The translations under genes were made by a program, and so were the position numbers. Source: Glandiceps talaboti (Eukaryota > Hemichordata > Enteropneusta > Spengelidae). From it: 64,000 nt of DNA. The first letter of the stretch is position 1, and every line of letters starts with the position of its first letter. Below, piece by piece: positions 11,425-23,469 of this stretch. Below the pieces are notes generated by a model, which worked only from the letters and a program-made list of their open reading frames with translations, searched no databases and was not told the origin of the DNA. The DNA lies in the NCBI RefSeq assembly GCF_964340395.1, contig NC_135555.1, forward strand, positions 9,659,931 through 9,723,930. Reading direction: 5' to 3'.

Positions 11425-11710
11425 ACAGACATTATGAAGTTGTTGGTTTTGTGAGTACTGTCTACTGATGTTAAATGACTGAATCTACCACCAAATTGTC
11501 CAAATTTATAGCCGAAGGCCAATCACAACAACGAACTGGTAATAAATTGCAATCTTAGTGAATGACAAAGAGTTGATTTGGCGCGAAGTTAAATGCAAAA
11601 ATACAAGGTGATAATTCTTATTGCATTTTGTCTTTCCCGCCTAACACTTCATTCATCTTTAGAATCCCTCATTTGCATTCATTTGGCTATTATAGTGCTG
11701 GAACGTTGCC
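11425..11710. pseudogene. Orphan H2A-H2B promoter (relic without coding regions)
   Basis: This matches 14,750-15,050 in order and orientation: the H2A start context (GACATTATGAAGTTG), H2A TATA (AATTTATAG), CCAAT site, GGCGC region, TTTCCCGCC and the H2B octamer ATTTGCAT (11,671-11,678). The H2B TATA is altered to CTATTATAG. H2A coding sequence stops after a few bases and H2B coding sequence is absent. Beyond 11,700 the sequence is instead the H2B downstream flank in the opposite sense. Confidence 0.85.
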
Positions 11711-11817
11711 TACGTTTCGTTTACGTTTGTCATGTCAATGTGTAACAAATGTAAATTGGGTATATCTTGTTGCAGTTATTTTACAGCGATAGAGAGTTGT
11801 GTGTATTAGTATTGGCA

Positions 11818-11853
11818 GTTCTCTCTTTTGGAGGATGTGGTGGCCCTAAAAAG
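11818..11853 (-). pseudogene. Orphan histone 3'-end remnant
   Basis: The GTTCTC...GGAGGATGTGGTGGCCCT half of a minus-strand histone 3' end is present, but the second stem arm is destroyed (AAAAAGTCA) and no histone gene follows. Upstream, 11,695-11,817 equals the flank of the H2B at 6,188. Confidence 0.75.
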
Positions 11854-12109
11854 TCATTTTACTTTGATATGCAGCTTTACTCTATTGTTCACGTCTGCCA
11901 TGCTGTACTACTGATATTGGTATCAGTATATATTTCATCTGATTACTTCGGTTTAATCATATCAAGAAATTACTTCAATAATAGACCATGATGGGTTTGT
12001 CTTTTATTCACTTTTCGTGTAGGGTCTGTGCATTTTCAACTTAGAAACTTGGATGAAGCAACAACAAATGTACACTACTATACTTTAATTATGTATGCTA
12101 GTTTCGGTA

Positions 12110-12148
12110 GTTCTCTTTTTGGAGGATGTGGTGGCCCTGAAAAGGGCC
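12110..12148 (-). terminator. Histone 3' stem-loop and downstream element (H4)
   Basis: On the minus strand GGCCCTTTTCAGGGCC (12,133-12,148) is a perfect stem, followed by AAAAAGAGAAC. Confidence 0.95.
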
Positions 12149-12175
12149 GTTTGGTTTGGGTTTTTGTAGTTGGAT

Positions 12176-12508
<333 letters not shown>

Positions 12509-12556
12509 TCACTTGGGGAGCTAAGTTGTTATGGTTTCTCAAGTGTTACCCCATAC

Positions 12557-12584
12557 TTTATATAGTGCTGAGACGAACGTAATA
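12557..12584 (-). promoter_or_regulatory. H4 promoter core
   Basis: CTATATAAAG (minus strand, 12,557-12,566) is preceded by TATTACGTTCG (12,574-12,584). Confidence 0.8.
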
Positions 12585-12599
12585 TCAAACAACGTCTTT

Positions 12600-14300
12600 T
12601 CACACTTGCAAATTACCACTATTATCTGAGTTGGAATTCCCGCTCTTTTTCAAATAAGCTTCACCAAGCTCGTTCATTCGCACTTAGGATCCCAAGCTGT
12701 GATTTTAAGATTCCATAAAACAAATGTTAGTTGATTATTATATTATGCATCAGCTAATAAGAATATAAACATTACTTCTGTTGTAGAATCCTCAAACTCT
12801 GTAGAAATGTCTTTTGAAAACATAATAAATATCTTGTTTAAGATACACATGTACTTGAGAGTGTTTAAATACAAAAATAATAAACTTCTTTCTGATATTC
12901 CTATAGCAAATAAATAAATCTCTCTCCAGCGTTTATGGTTACAAGAGGTGTGAAGAGTTCGTTTCCCCATCAACCCTCCATGTCAATTCATTAGGACTCA
13001 TCTAAACATTCCAACGACACTACGCTGCACCAGTACCATCAAACTATAGGCCCTACGTTTCATGGGTTCGATAACCGACCAATTGTTTTCGTGTGTTAAT
13101 TTACAATCCAGTAACTTATAAATATATCATGTCGTCGTACCAATACCAATACTAATACCAATGCACTACATGTTACGACTATAGTTATTCAATATGACCC
13201 CTCATGACACTTTGTTAGCATTTCCTACATGTGAATATGTTTTGTTAAATATTTGTAATAATACAGTCTCCGATATAATTTGAGATAATATAGTTAAGCC
13301 TACCACTGGTAGTATATTTTAACTGATAGCTTACAACATATATTTCAATTGTATGCAGCGGAAATTGAATGGTACAGTGCAGCTTTTCGATTTATTTGTT
13401 GGTGTCTTTACTTTCATATCCTGTATGCACAAAGAAAGTAAGAGACAAAAGATGTATTTATTTGAGTATCTGTTGTAGCTATTCATTATCTCTTCTATTC
13501 GTAGATTTTAGATACATGGTTGTTTTCTGTGTTTGTTTGTTTTTTGTTATTTATACACTTGGCAATTCGCCCTCAAAGACAGATTTAGGCTTATTGAATG
13601 TATCCTTCGTTACAATATTTTTAAGTTATACAGACAAATTAACGTTTCAACGATTTGTGACAACGTAACGATATTTTTCATATTTTTTACTTTTCCTGGA
13701 TTTTTTCGCTTTTGGAAGGGTAAATGATAGACCACGATCAGTGAAAAAGGCGTGTTTCCGATAACATGGCCTATGGAAATAGGGTAGGTAGATCGGGGTT
13801 TTTATTTTATACTTTTCATTATTTCACCTTTGAAAAAGATTTCTTCGACCAAAAACAAACGAAATGTCGGTCAGAATACCCCTTCTGTGATAGTTTGATC
13901 TGTCTGTGGTTTGATGAAATATGTACAGACATCGCTGGGGAAATAAAACACATATACACGAAGATACAGAACATCTTATCTTTTCCTATCAAAAATACCT
14001 GTATGGTCGGAGACTTATACCATAAACGCCTATGGGTAGGTCAGTTTGTCGGAAACACATTTTTTTATTAGGCCTAAAGTACATTCTTGTTGTCCTCAGT
14101 CTAAATTCAATTTACTCTGCTCGCATCTGCTGACAATGTGTCAGTTTGCATACGCACGCTTAGTTTTGTTTGAAATGAAAATGTTTCCCTTCTTTATTTC
14201 CTCTTTTCTACCCTAACTTTTGTTGTGTATTGTGTGTAATGTATTTCTCTGCAACTAAAAGAGGCAAGAAATGTCAAGGTGTCTTTACTGAAGGTTTGGT
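12600..14300. other. Spacer, largely unique
   Basis: The part 12,740-14,060 is AT-rich and has no match elsewhere in the window that I can see. ORFs of up to about 100 codons (13,369-14,071) have no recognisable domain. The part 14,070-14,300 is the H2A downstream spacer shared with 19,640-19,850 and 35,395-35,610. Confidence 0.5.
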
Positions 14301-14301
14301 A

Positions 14302-14366
14302 GTTCTCTTTTTGGAGGATGTGGTGGTCCTGAAAAGGACCGTTTGATCTGTGTATGCTGGGCATAC
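14302..14366 (-). terminator. H2A 3' end: extra hairpin, histone stem-loop, downstream element
   Basis: Minus strand: hairpin GTATGCCCAGCATAC (14,352-14,366), stem-loop GGTCCTTTTCAGGACC (14,325-14,340), then the purine-rich element. Confidence 0.93.
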
Positions 14367-14369
14367 GAT

Positions 14370-14744
14370 TTACTTTTTGGATTGAGTCTTCTTTGGTAAA
14401 AGTACTGCCTGGATGTTTGGCAATACACCACCCTGAGCAATGGTAACACCACCCATCAGTTTGTTCAATTCTTCGTCATTTCGGACAGCCAACTGCAAGT
14501 GACGTGGAATGATTCTGCTCTTCTTGTTGTCACGGGCAGCATTTCCTGCCAACTCTAGGATTTCAGCAGCCAAGTATTCGAGAACGGCAGCCAAGTAGAC
14601 TGGGGCACCTGCACCAACGCGTTTAGCATAGTTGCCTTTGCGAAGGAAACGGTGCACACGTCCGACTGGGAACTGTAAACCAGCACGGCTGGAACGGCTC
14701 TTTGCTTTACCCTTAGCTTTACCTGCTTTACCACGTCCAGACAT
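14370..14744 (-). CDS. H2A: Histone H2A (Lys41, Ser76 form)
   Basis: A 124-residue canonical H2A. It has Lys at residue 41 in loop L1 and is the only copy with Ser instead of Thr at residue 76 ([11 protein letters not shown]). The acidic-patch and C-terminal lysines are unchanged. It is divergent from the H2B at 15,094 across a 349-bp promoter. Confidence 0.98.
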   Translation of the reverse strand: MSGRGKAGKAKGKAKSRSSRAGLQFPVGRVHRFLRKGNYAKRVGAGAPVYLAAVLEYLAAEILELAGNAARDNKKSRIIPRHLQLAVRNDEELNKLMGGVTIAQGGVLPNIQAVLLPKKTQSKK

Positions 14745-15093
14745 TGTGAAGTTGTTGGTATTTCGTGAGTACTGTCTACTGATGTTAAATGACTGAACCT
14801 CACACCAAATTGTCCAAATTTATAGCCGAAGGAGGATTCTGGTAGCCGATAATTTTTGGCCAATCACAACAACGAACTGGTAATAAATTGCATTCTTAAT
14901 GAATGACAGAGACTTGATTTGGCGCAAAGTTAAATTGCATGAATACAAGGTGATAATTCTTATTGAATTTTCTCTTTCCCGCCTAACACTTCATTCATCT
15001 TTAGAATCCCTCATTTGCATTCCTTTGGCTATAAAAAGTGTACCGTTTGCATTGCCTCAACACACTGAAGTCATCATCCGATTAAAATCAAAC
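14745..15093. promoter_or_regulatory. Shared divergent H2A-H2B promoter
   Basis: H2A TATA (ATTTATA on +, 14,818-14,824), CCAAT at 14,860-14,864, TTTCCCGCC E2F-like site (about 14,973), octamer ATTTGCAT at 15,013-15,020 and H2B TATAAAA at 15,030-15,036. Confidence 0.9.
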
Positions 15094-15462
15094 ATGCCTC
15101 CCAAAGGAAGTGGAAAAGCTGCCAAGAAAGCCGGTCAGGCTAAAGCTGTACGAAGTGGTGACAAGAAGAGAAAGAGACGTAGAAAGGAAAGCTATGGTAT
15201 TTACATCTACAAAGTTATGAAACAAGTTCACCCAGACACTGGTATATCCTCCAAAGCAATGTCTATCATGAACAGCTTTGTCAACGATATTTTCGAACGT
15301 ATTGCAGCTGAAGCTTCCCGTCTTGCCCAATACAACAAGAGATCCACCATCACCAGCAGAGAGATCCAAACTGCTGTACGTCTCTTGCTGCCCGGTGAGC
15401 TTGCCAAGCACGCCGTCAGTGAGGGTACCAAAGCCGTCACAAAGTACACCAGCTCCAAATAA
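15094..15462 (+). CDS. H2B: Histone H2B
   Basis: A 122-residue H2B with the start at MPPKGSGK. The open frame continues upstream through the promoter, but the TATA box and octamer place transcription start just before this ATG. Protein identical to the other copies. The stop is TAA, followed closely by the extra hairpin and a stem-loop with one G-U pair. Confidence 0.98.
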   Translation: MPPKGSGKAAKKAGQAKAVRSGDKKRKRRRKESYGIYIYKVMKQVHPDTGISSKAMSIMNSFVNDIFERIAAEASRLAQYNKRSTITSREIQTAVRLLLPGELAKHAVSEGTKAVTKYTSSK

Positions 15463-15465
15463 TTC

Positions 15466-15530
15466 GTATGCCCAGCATACACAAATCAAACGGTCCTTTT
15501 CAGGGCCACCACATCCTCCAAAAAGAGAAC
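15466..15530 (+). terminator. H2B 3' end: extra hairpin, histone stem-loop, downstream element
   Basis: GTATGCCCAGCATAC (15,466-15,480), GGTCCTTTTCAGGGCC (15,492-15,507), AAAAAGAGAAC. Confidence 0.93.
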
Positions 15531-15814
15531 TGCCAAACCAATGTACATATACAGCATACCTCTAATACACACACAATAATTAAAATATTCTGATGGTTGT
15601 AATAACACAACTTCGCGTCATCCAACACAGTCGAAAAGTTTTCGTGCAAGATGTCAATGTAAGAAATGTAACTTTACATAAACTTGAATAATTCAACACA
15701 ATATATGGTCAAAAGAAATTACATTAGCTAAAACTTATTATTTTATTTTTGACACCAAATTAATAGAAAAATCGTACAGAGAAATAATTGTCTGGGTTCG
15801 GTAAATTGCCGAGC

Positions 15815-17038
15815 AAAACCAATTGAATTGAAATTTGATTTGAAATTTATTTCCCACAAGAAATAAACTTATAGGAAAAAAATAACTGATAACACCCAAA
15901 AGGAAAACGATTTCAAGTTGTGGGTGAGAGACTAGAAAATAGTTTTCGGAAAATTAATCGAGTCTAGCCACCTAATTTCAAAAGCATCGAATTGCATATC
16001 ACAAAAAAATGTGGTGACTGTAGTTGCTCAAATTAACACTGATTACAGAGTCAGAAAACAACAAACAACAATTGTTTACATTAATAAGAAAACAGATAAA
16101 CACACTACGATGATATCAAATTTACATGTCAACTGGTTAAAGCATAATGAAAACACAAATAACTAATAACCTTAATATGTACTTAGAATCCAATGCTTAT
16201 ATTTTGATTTAAACCTAGCCCTGTTGGGGATATTTCTGATATCGTTTGGTATTTTGTTCCATAGCATGGGACCGGCAAATTGAATTGAAGACTGGCCAAG
16301 TCGGCTAGTATATTTTGGAACATGAAGATCTCCTCTTAATTTACACCGAGTATTACGATCATGTGCAATAAAAAGAAAAGTAGTTATGGGAGATAGGTGG
16401 AAGATTATTGTTTAGTGCCTCATGCACAAAAAGACCTACTTGAAACTCAAATTGTTTATATATGTCAAGTATATCAATTTTTTTGAACGGGGCATTCGTA
16501 TGTACATTATCCTTACTACCATTTATAATCCGAACGATCTTTTTTTGTACAAGTAAAATATCCTTTAAATGCGTTTTATACGCACTTCCCCAAGTTTCTA
16601 GTCCATAACTAATATGCGGCAGTATGAAAGTGTTATAGAGCATGACAAGAGTAAAACGTGGAACCATATATCTTAGCTTATAGAAAATACCAGTTAATTT
16701 ACATAATTTCTCCTTTGTGTGCAAATTATGCTGCCGCCAAGACAAATTGTTGTCAAGACGAATTCCAATGAAAGATGTATAGTCAACCTCCTTTAAAAGC
16801 GTATCATCTAGAGTAATTGAACCAGTGACTGAATGTTTACTTTGTTTACTCTTAATCACCATATACTCGGTTTTGCTAGCATCTATGGCCAATTTGTTAG
16901 CGTTACACCATTTATTCACATTTATAAATTCGAGTTCTGCTTGACTAAGTGATACGTTATTATGTATGGGTTCGAAAGAATGGAATAAATTTGAGTCATC
17001 AGCGTAAAGCCTGAAATTAAAAAATGGTGAGGAGGATG
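15815..17038 (-). mobile_element. 5'-truncated non-LTR retrotransposon inserted in histone spacer
   Basis: The insertion splits a spacer whose empty versions lie at about 21,470, 28,850 and 37,255. The empty site reads CCGAGCAAAGCCCAGGGATGA; here the left flank ends CCGAGCAAAA and the right flank resumes GATGACAGTACC, with a few bases of the target lost. The minus-strand 3' tail is a degenerate ATTTCAAATCAAATTTCAATT repeat. No intact target-site duplication was seen. Confidence 0.85.
16173..17038 (-). pseudogene. Reverse transcriptase (C-terminal half), frameshifted
   Basis: The frame begins at FRLYADDSNLF, which contains the YADD metal-binding motif. It continues through NKWCNANKLAIDASKTEYM, GIRLDNNLSW, LPHISYGLETWG and a frame change in a T-rich run near 16,365. 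After that the expected C-terminus (RLGQSSIQFAGPMLWNKIP) is read in another frame to a stop at 16,173. The N-terminal RT and endonuclease are absent. The upstream codons 17,039-17,102 of the long ORF are host spacer. Confidence 0.88.
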
Positions 17039-17598
17039 AGATGACAGTACCTCGGGTCCGAGTTTCGGACACAAACGCTCTCAATGTGCATCTCTGGTTC
17101 AATGCGACTTTCCATCGTCTAATATCAATAGACAGTAGCAGCTAGACTAAGTACATACTTACTCCCATATTACAATAAATACAATGTTCACGACAGTTTG
17201 TTTCCGTTGAATTGGCAAAAGGTGAGCTTTGCCATAAAAAAAAGACAATAAATAATACGAATAAAAATAGATTACTGATCATAGGATCCGAATACGAATC
17301 TGAACATCACATTCTGTCTATACCTGCACTGCATTTTGTACTGATTATTAAAAGAACCTCTGAGCGAACAAATGGTCGAAATTTCCATGGATGCTTCATG
17401 AAATCGTTGCAAAATCAGCATTCCTACAAATAATTCCTGAACGTAAGCGATTAGTTATGTTTGAAGTATGTACCAAAAATAACAAGAGTAAATACTGAAA
17501 TATTTAATTCTGCAAATGAGACATTAAAAGTACAAGCTATATTATCAAACTTTAATGTACACACATACACACATACGTTTATAGTTAGTTATGCGATA
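17039..17598. other. Spacer resuming after the LINE insertion
   Basis: No gene is seen. It matches 21,490-22,170 and then jumps to the H4 3' flank, so about 700 bp present at 22,170-22,900 is missing here. Confidence 0.6.
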
Positions 17599-17637
17599 GT
17601 TCTCTTTTTGGAGGATGTGGTGGCCCTGAAAAGGGCC
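17599..17637 (-). terminator. Histone 3' stem-loop and downstream element (H4)
   Basis: Perfect stem GGCCCTTTTCAGGGCC (17,622-17,637) and AAAAAGAGAAC on the minus strand. Confidence 0.95.
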
Positions 17638-17664
17638 GTTTGGTTTGGGTTTTTGTAGTTGGAT

Positions 17665-17997
<333 letters not shown>

Positions 17998-18045
17998 TCA
18001 CTTGGGGAGCTAAGTTGTTATGGTTTCTCAAGCGTTACCCCATAG

Positions 18046-18073
18046 TTTATACAGACTTGACGCGAACGTAATA
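18046..18073 (-). promoter_or_regulatory. H4 promoter core
   Basis: TATAAAC (about 18,046-18,053, minus strand) with TATTACGTTCG at 18,063-18,073. Confidence 0.78.
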
Positions 18074-18255
18074 CTGAACAACGTCTTTTGATACTTGCAA
18101 ATAACCACTATTGTTTGAGTTGGAATTCCAGCTCTTTTTCAGAACTCTTCACCAAGCTCGTTCATTCGCACTTGGAATCTCAAGCTGTGATTTTAAGATT
18201 TCATGAAACAATGGAATAATCGTTGTTTGTTATTGTTATACTATTTGTTCTACCT

Positions 18256-18264
18256 CAGCCAATG

Positions 18265-18296
<32 letters not shown>

Positions 18297-18318
18297 CAGA
18301 GACAGACAGAGAGAGACA

Positions 18319-18394
<76 letters not shown>

Positions 18395-18413
18395 GACAGA
18401 GACAGAGAGAGAC

Positions 18414-18455
<42 letters not shown>

Positions 18456-18491
18456 GGACAGAGAGAGAGAGAGACAGAGAGAGAGAGAGAA
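18256..18491. repeat. GA/GACA microsatellite
   Basis: About 235 bp of GA with GACA interruptions. The homologous site is about 85 bp of CT at 516-602, nearly absent at 27,073 and about 80 bp at 34,090-34,170. Confidence 0.95.
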
Positions 18492-18797
18492 TGTTAACGT
18501 TGTTTCTGTTCTAGGATCCTCTTTTTACAACAAAACTTTGGATTAACGTCTTTTGAAGACGTCTTTCTCTAAAATATCTTGCTTAAGACATTTGAAAGAG
18601 TCTTAAAACACAAAATATAATTAAATTCTCTCAGAAGCAGTTTCGCATTATCTTCAATTGACAACAACAGTGTAATCGTAAACGGCTATGGTGTAAGGAC
18701 ACCTTTGATCACACGTTCGGATAAACGTACATCATCGTACTTACAAACAACAAACTATCGATTAGTATTATGATGGCAATGTCTTATTTTGTACTGA

Positions 18798-18841
<44 letters not shown>

Positions 18842-18867
18842 TAGATAGATAGATAGATAGATAGATA
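18798..18867. repeat. GATA/GACA microsatellite
   Basis: GATA repeats flank a GACA core. Homologous tracts lie at 27,393-27,465 and 34,470-34,617, each with the same GATA-GACA-GATA layout but different length. Confidence 0.95.
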
Positions 18868-19263
18868 AACCTTAAGTGAAGGAAAGGAAGTAATACATAG
18901 TATGTAGTAATGCAACAGTCCAATATAAGAATTGTTTTTTTTTCAAGGATGCTATGGTACTATTCATTGAAACAGCGTCCCTGGTGGTTGAACTATACAA
19001 TCTTTTGTTTTACATCTATTACCTATCGGCAATCATAGGATTGATCACATCACATATCAGCATCATTTTCCACTTTCTTAGAGAAGGGAATGGATTTATG
19101 TCAAATTTATTGTAAATACAGATTTTATGTGTTTCCATTCATCTTGTATTGTAAGTGTAGTTTTTGTCGGTTGTCTTTCATTTCTATGTATATTTGTTTT
19201 GGGGTCCACATTTACAGGTGTTAGTCATCTGTGTGGACTGCCTGACTTTTTGTCAAAGTTAGA

Positions 19264-19303
<40 letters not shown>

Positions 19304-19856
19304 CTTTATACTCGAATGGCAAATGATCTTTCACGTACATTATATTACCATGTACAGGTTGTATTAAGCTTATAATACATGTACGAGAACATTGTATTGT
19401 ATGTAAAAAAGTATTTCGAATGAAAGTGAATGGTGGATATTCACGGCATTGATTATCAGATCTCTGTAAACGGTATGTTTGTAAATGTGTCATTATTTTG
19501 GAAAGTGTCGCAAAAACTTCACACCCACCCAAACCCCTCTACTATACTGTACTTAGTGGAAACATGACCCAAAGACGAGGTCTCCCTTTATACCTCAATG
19601 CAGTTTAGCAACTATCTATAATATATTCATTGGCCTCAAAATGACAGAAAAGTACATTCTTGTTGTCCCCTGTCTAAATTCGCTCGCATCTGCTAACAAT
19701 GTGTCAGTTTGCATACGCACGCTAAGTTTGAAATAAAACTGTTTCCCTTCTTTATTTCCTCTTTTCTCCCTAACTTATGTTGTGTATTGTGTAATGTATT
19801 TCTCTGCAACTAAAAGAGGCAAGAAATGTCAAGGTGTCTTTACTGAAGGTTTGGTA
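18868..19856. other. Spacer between H4 and H2A, unit A
   Basis: No gene is seen. It contains an AAAT/AAATA tract (about 19,261-19,302) and is shared with 27,466-28,440 and 34,618-35,612. Confidence 0.6.
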
Positions 19857-19921
19857 GTTCTCTTTTTGGAGGATGTGGTGGTCCTGAAAAGGACCGTTTG
19901 GCTTGTGTATGCTGGGCATAC
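19857..19921 (-). terminator. H2A 3' end: extra hairpin, histone stem-loop, downstream element
   Basis: Minus strand: GTATGCCCAGCATAC (19,907-19,921), GGTCCTTTTCAGGACC (19,880-19,895), AAAAAGAGAAC. Confidence 0.93.
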
Positions 19922-19924
19922 GAT

Positions 19925-20299
19925 TTACTTTTTGGATTGAGTCTTCTTTGGTAAAAGTACTGCCTGGATGTTTGGCAATACACCACCTTGGGCAATGGTA
20001 ACACCACCCATCAGTTTGTTCAATTCTTCGTCATTTCGGACAGCCAACTGCAAGTGACGTGGAATGATTCTTGTCTTCTTGTTGTCACGGGCAGCATTTC
20101 CTGCCAACTCTAGGATTTCTGCAGCCAAGTATTCGAGAACGGCAGCCAAGTAGACTGGAGCACCTGCACCAACGCGTTTAGCATAGTTGCCTTTGCGAAG
20201 GAAACGGTGCACACGTCCGACTGGGAACTGTAAACCAGCACGGCTGGAACGGCTCTTTGCTTTACCCTTAGCTTTACCTGCTTTACCACGTCCAGACAT
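19925..20299 (-). CDS. H2A: Histone H2A (Lys41 form)
   Basis: 124 residues with Lys at residue 41 and Thr at 76, otherwise identical to the other H2A copies. Divergent from the H2B at 20,648. The pair is the module missing from unit B. Confidence 0.98.
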   Translation of the reverse strand: MSGRGKAGKAKGKAKSRSSRAGLQFPVGRVHRFLRKGNYAKRVGAGAPVYLAAVLEYLAAEILELAGNAARDNKKTRIIPRHLQLAVRNDEELNKLMGGVTIAQGGVLPNIQAVLLPKKTQSKK

Positions 20300-20647
20300 T
20301 ATGAAGTTGTTGGTTTTTCGTGAGTACTGTCTACTGATGTTAAATGACTGAACCTCACACCAAATTGTCCAAATTTATAGCCGAAGGAGGATTCTGGTAG
20401 CCGATAATTTTTGGCCAATCACAACAACGAACTGGTGATAAATTGCATTCCTAAGGAATGACAAAGGGTTGTTTTTGGCGCAAAGTTAAACGCATAAATA
20501 CAAGGTGATAATTTGCATTGAATTTTCTCTTTCCCGCCTCACACTTCATTCATCTTTAGAATTCCTCATTTGCATTCCTGTGGTTATAAAAGTGTACCGT
20601 TTGCATTGCCACAACACACTGAACTCATCATCCGATTAAAATCAAAC
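20300..20647. promoter_or_regulatory. Shared divergent H2A-H2B promoter
   Basis: H2A TATA (ATTTATAG) near 20,373, CCAAT near 20,415, TTTCCCGCC near 20,530, octamer ATTTGCAT at 20,568-20,575 and H2B TATAAA at 20,585-20,590. Confidence 0.9.
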
Positions 20648-21016
20648 ATGCCTCCCAAAGGAAGTGGAAAAGCTGCCAAGAAAGCCGGTCAGGCTAAAGC
20701 TGTACGAAGTGGTGACAAGAAGAGAAAGAGACGTAGAAAGGAAAGCTATGGTATCTACATCTACAAAGTTATGAAACAAGTTCACCCAGACACTGGTATA
20801 TCATCCAAAGCCATGTCTATCATGAACAGCTTCGTCAACGATATCTTTGAACGTATTGCAGCTGAAGCTTCCCGTCTTGCCCAATACAACAAGAGATCCA
20901 CCATCACTAGCAGAGAGATCCAAACTGCAGTACGTCTCTTGCTGCCCGGTGAGCTTGCCAAGCACGCCGTCAGTGAGGGTACCAAAGCCGTCACAAAGTA
21001 CACCAGCTCCAAGTAA
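20648..21016 (+). CDS. H2B: Histone H2B
   Basis: 122 residues, protein identical to the other H2B copies. The ATG is the one following the octamer/TATA pair. Its 3' hairpin is the variant form with a G-U pair. Confidence 0.98.
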   Translation: MPPKGSGKAAKKAGQAKAVRSGDKKRKRRRKESYGIYIYKVMKQVHPDTGISSKAMSIMNSFVNDIFERIAAEASRLAQYNKRSTITSREIQTAVRLLLPGELAKHAVSEGTKAVTKYTSSK

Positions 21017-21019
21017 ATC

Positions 21020-21085
21020 GTATGCCCCAGTATACACAAACCAAACGGTCCTTTTCAGGACCACCACATCCTCCAAAAAGAGAAC
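21020..21085 (+). terminator. H2B 3' end: extra hairpin (variant), histone stem-loop, downstream element
   Basis: GTATGCCCCAGTATAC (21,020-21,035) keeps a 6-bp stem through a G-U pair. GGTCCTTTTCAGGACC at 21,047-21,062 and AAAAAGAGAAC follow. Confidence 0.92.
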
Positions 21086-21558
21086 TACCAAACCAATGTA
21101 TATACACAGCATACATCAAGTACATGTACAATTAAAATGTTCTGATAATCGTTATAACAATATTTCGGGTCGACCAACAAAATCGGAAGGTTTTGGTTAC
21201 AAGATGTCAATCTAAGAAAATGTGGACAAACTTGAATAATTAGTCATTATATCTCTTCAAAGCAATACACGGTCAAAAGAAATTACACGAGCTACAACTT
21301 ATCATTTCATTTTTGACATCAAATTAATAAAAATCGTGCAAAGAAGTGGTTGTATTGATATACTAAATGAACTGATCAAATGACTTACTACTTGTATTAA
21401 AACGATCAAGGACCGTTTACAACAATTCAGAGTAGTTTTGTAACAAGACCTCGGATCTGGTCTCGGTAAATTACCGAGCAAAGCCCAGGGATGACAGTAC
21501 CTCGGGTCCAAGTTTCTGGCACAAACGCTCTCAATGTGCATCTCTGGTACAATGTTAT

Positions 21559-21590
<32 letters not shown>

Positions 21591-22944
21591 CATACATACA
21601 TACATACATACTCCCACATTACGATAAATACAATGTTCACGACAGTTTGTTTCCGTTGAATTAGCAAAAGGTGAGCTTTGCCATAAAAAACAAACAAACA
21701 AATAGTACGAATAAATATAGATTACTGATCGTTGGATCCGAGTGTGAATCTGAAAATAACATTCTGTCTATACCTGCACTGTATTTTGTACTGATTATTA
21801 AAGGAAGCGCTGAGCGAAAAAATGGTCGAAATTTCTATGGATGCTTCATGAAATCGTTGCAAAATCGGCATTCCTACAAACAATTCCTAAATCGATTTTA
21901 CTAGCACGAAAGAAAAGATATGAATTGAGGTTTTCTCTTTTACAGTATCTACTAGATTTAGACTGTATTCCTTCCCTCAGGGTAAAGTCTTTAGATCTTC
22001 GTTCCTACACATCATAATTGTGGCAAGTTTTTCGAAACATATGCGATTAGTTATGTTTGAAGTATGTACCAAATGATATTCAATTAGAAGAGTGCATTCT
22101 TAAGATATAGCCTAAATACTGAAATAATTAATTATGCAAATGAGACATTAAAAGTACAAGCTATATTATCAAACTTTATATGACACATACCCTTAATCAA
22201 TATATGTACCAAATTATATCGAAATTGAAGAGTGCATTCTTGAGATTTACACTAATTATGCAAATGGTTCATTGAGAGTTACAGTGAGATGAACATACCG
22301 TGAAATGTGGCCCTCGAGCAGTCATTCAAAGTGTAACCATGGATATCGATGATTTAGGGGAGATGGCGTAATATTGTCGAGATCTGATGAAGGGTAGATT
22401 GTATGCAAACAGGCCAGGCATTCAGTTGAGACGATACTACTTATTTGTTTTTCTGATTTCATTCCTAGCATACACAACGTACTTGTCGAATGTAATTGTC
22501 ACCTATACCTGAGGGCTGTGCCTAAATGAACATTCAGTTTATTCTCATTTGTGAAGCTTAATTAATTTTCATTGCAATAATCGGTAGGTGCCGTGCATAA
22601 ATTACAACCGATTGTAGATGCAACATCATTGAACTGCATGTAATAAAATAGTTTCTATTGTTCCAATTTTAGAAATCTGCACCAAAAAAAAAAAAGAAAC
22701 AAAAAATGGCCAGGGTTACCCAAGCTCCCGTATTAGTTATGACTTATCAATGTTATCTTACAGAGTAATTAAAGACGACCCACCATCTCATTTTATAGAA
22801 ATTTGACGATTTAGGGGATTTTTTTAGATAGAAAGAGCACTGGTGGACATTGTTGTTAGTATGGTAAAACGGCAGCTTCAACTCAGAGGAACAAATGTAC
22901 ACATACACATATGTTTATAGTTTATAGTTATGCTAGGTTCGGTA
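21086..22944. other. Spacer between H2B and the second H4, unit A
   Basis: No gene is seen. It includes the empty LINE site (about 21,471-21,500) and a TACA microsatellite (21,556-21,612). From about 22,690 it includes sequence that is the inverted form of module S1. Shared with 28,441-30,138 and 36,841-38,480. Confidence 0.6.
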
Positions 22945-22983
22945 GTTCTCTTTTTGGAGGATGTGGTGGCCCTGAAAAGGGCC
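22945..22983 (-). terminator. Histone 3' stem-loop and downstream element (H4)
   Basis: Perfect stem GGCCCTTTTCAGGGCC at 22,968-22,983, minus strand, followed by AAAAAGAGAAC. Confidence 0.95.
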
Positions 22984-23010
22984 GTTTGGTTTGGGTTTTT
23001 GTAGTTGGAT

Positions 23011-23343
<333 letters not shown>

Positions 23344-23391
23344 TCACTTGGGGAGCTAAGTTGTTGTGGTTTTTTGAAGCATTACCCCATA

Positions 23392-23420
23392 CTTTATATA
23401 GAGTTGTCGCGAACGTAATA
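23392..23420 (-). promoter_or_regulatory. H4 promoter core
   Basis: CTATATAAAG (23,392-23,401) with TATTACGTTCG (23,410-23,420), minus strand. Confidence 0.8.
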
Positions 23421-23469
23421 CCAAACAGCTTCTTTTCACACTTGCAAATAACCACTATTGTCTTGAGTT

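Noticed and set aside
13040-13090. GGGTTCGATAACC, a T-arm-like word suggesting a tRNA
   Set aside because: No acceptor, D or anticodon arms at the proper spacing; no tRNA or 5S rRNA gene was found in the window.
13369-14071. ORFs of 64-101 codons in the unique spacer right of the H4 at 12,176
   Set aside because: No domain, no promoter or splice context, and composition typical of AT-rich spacer.
17039-17102. N-terminal MNQRCTLRAFVSETRTRGTV of the RT ORF at 16,359-17,102
   Set aside because: The same sequence occurs in the empty spacers (about 21,500-21,550), so it is host DNA read through into the LINE, not part of the RT.
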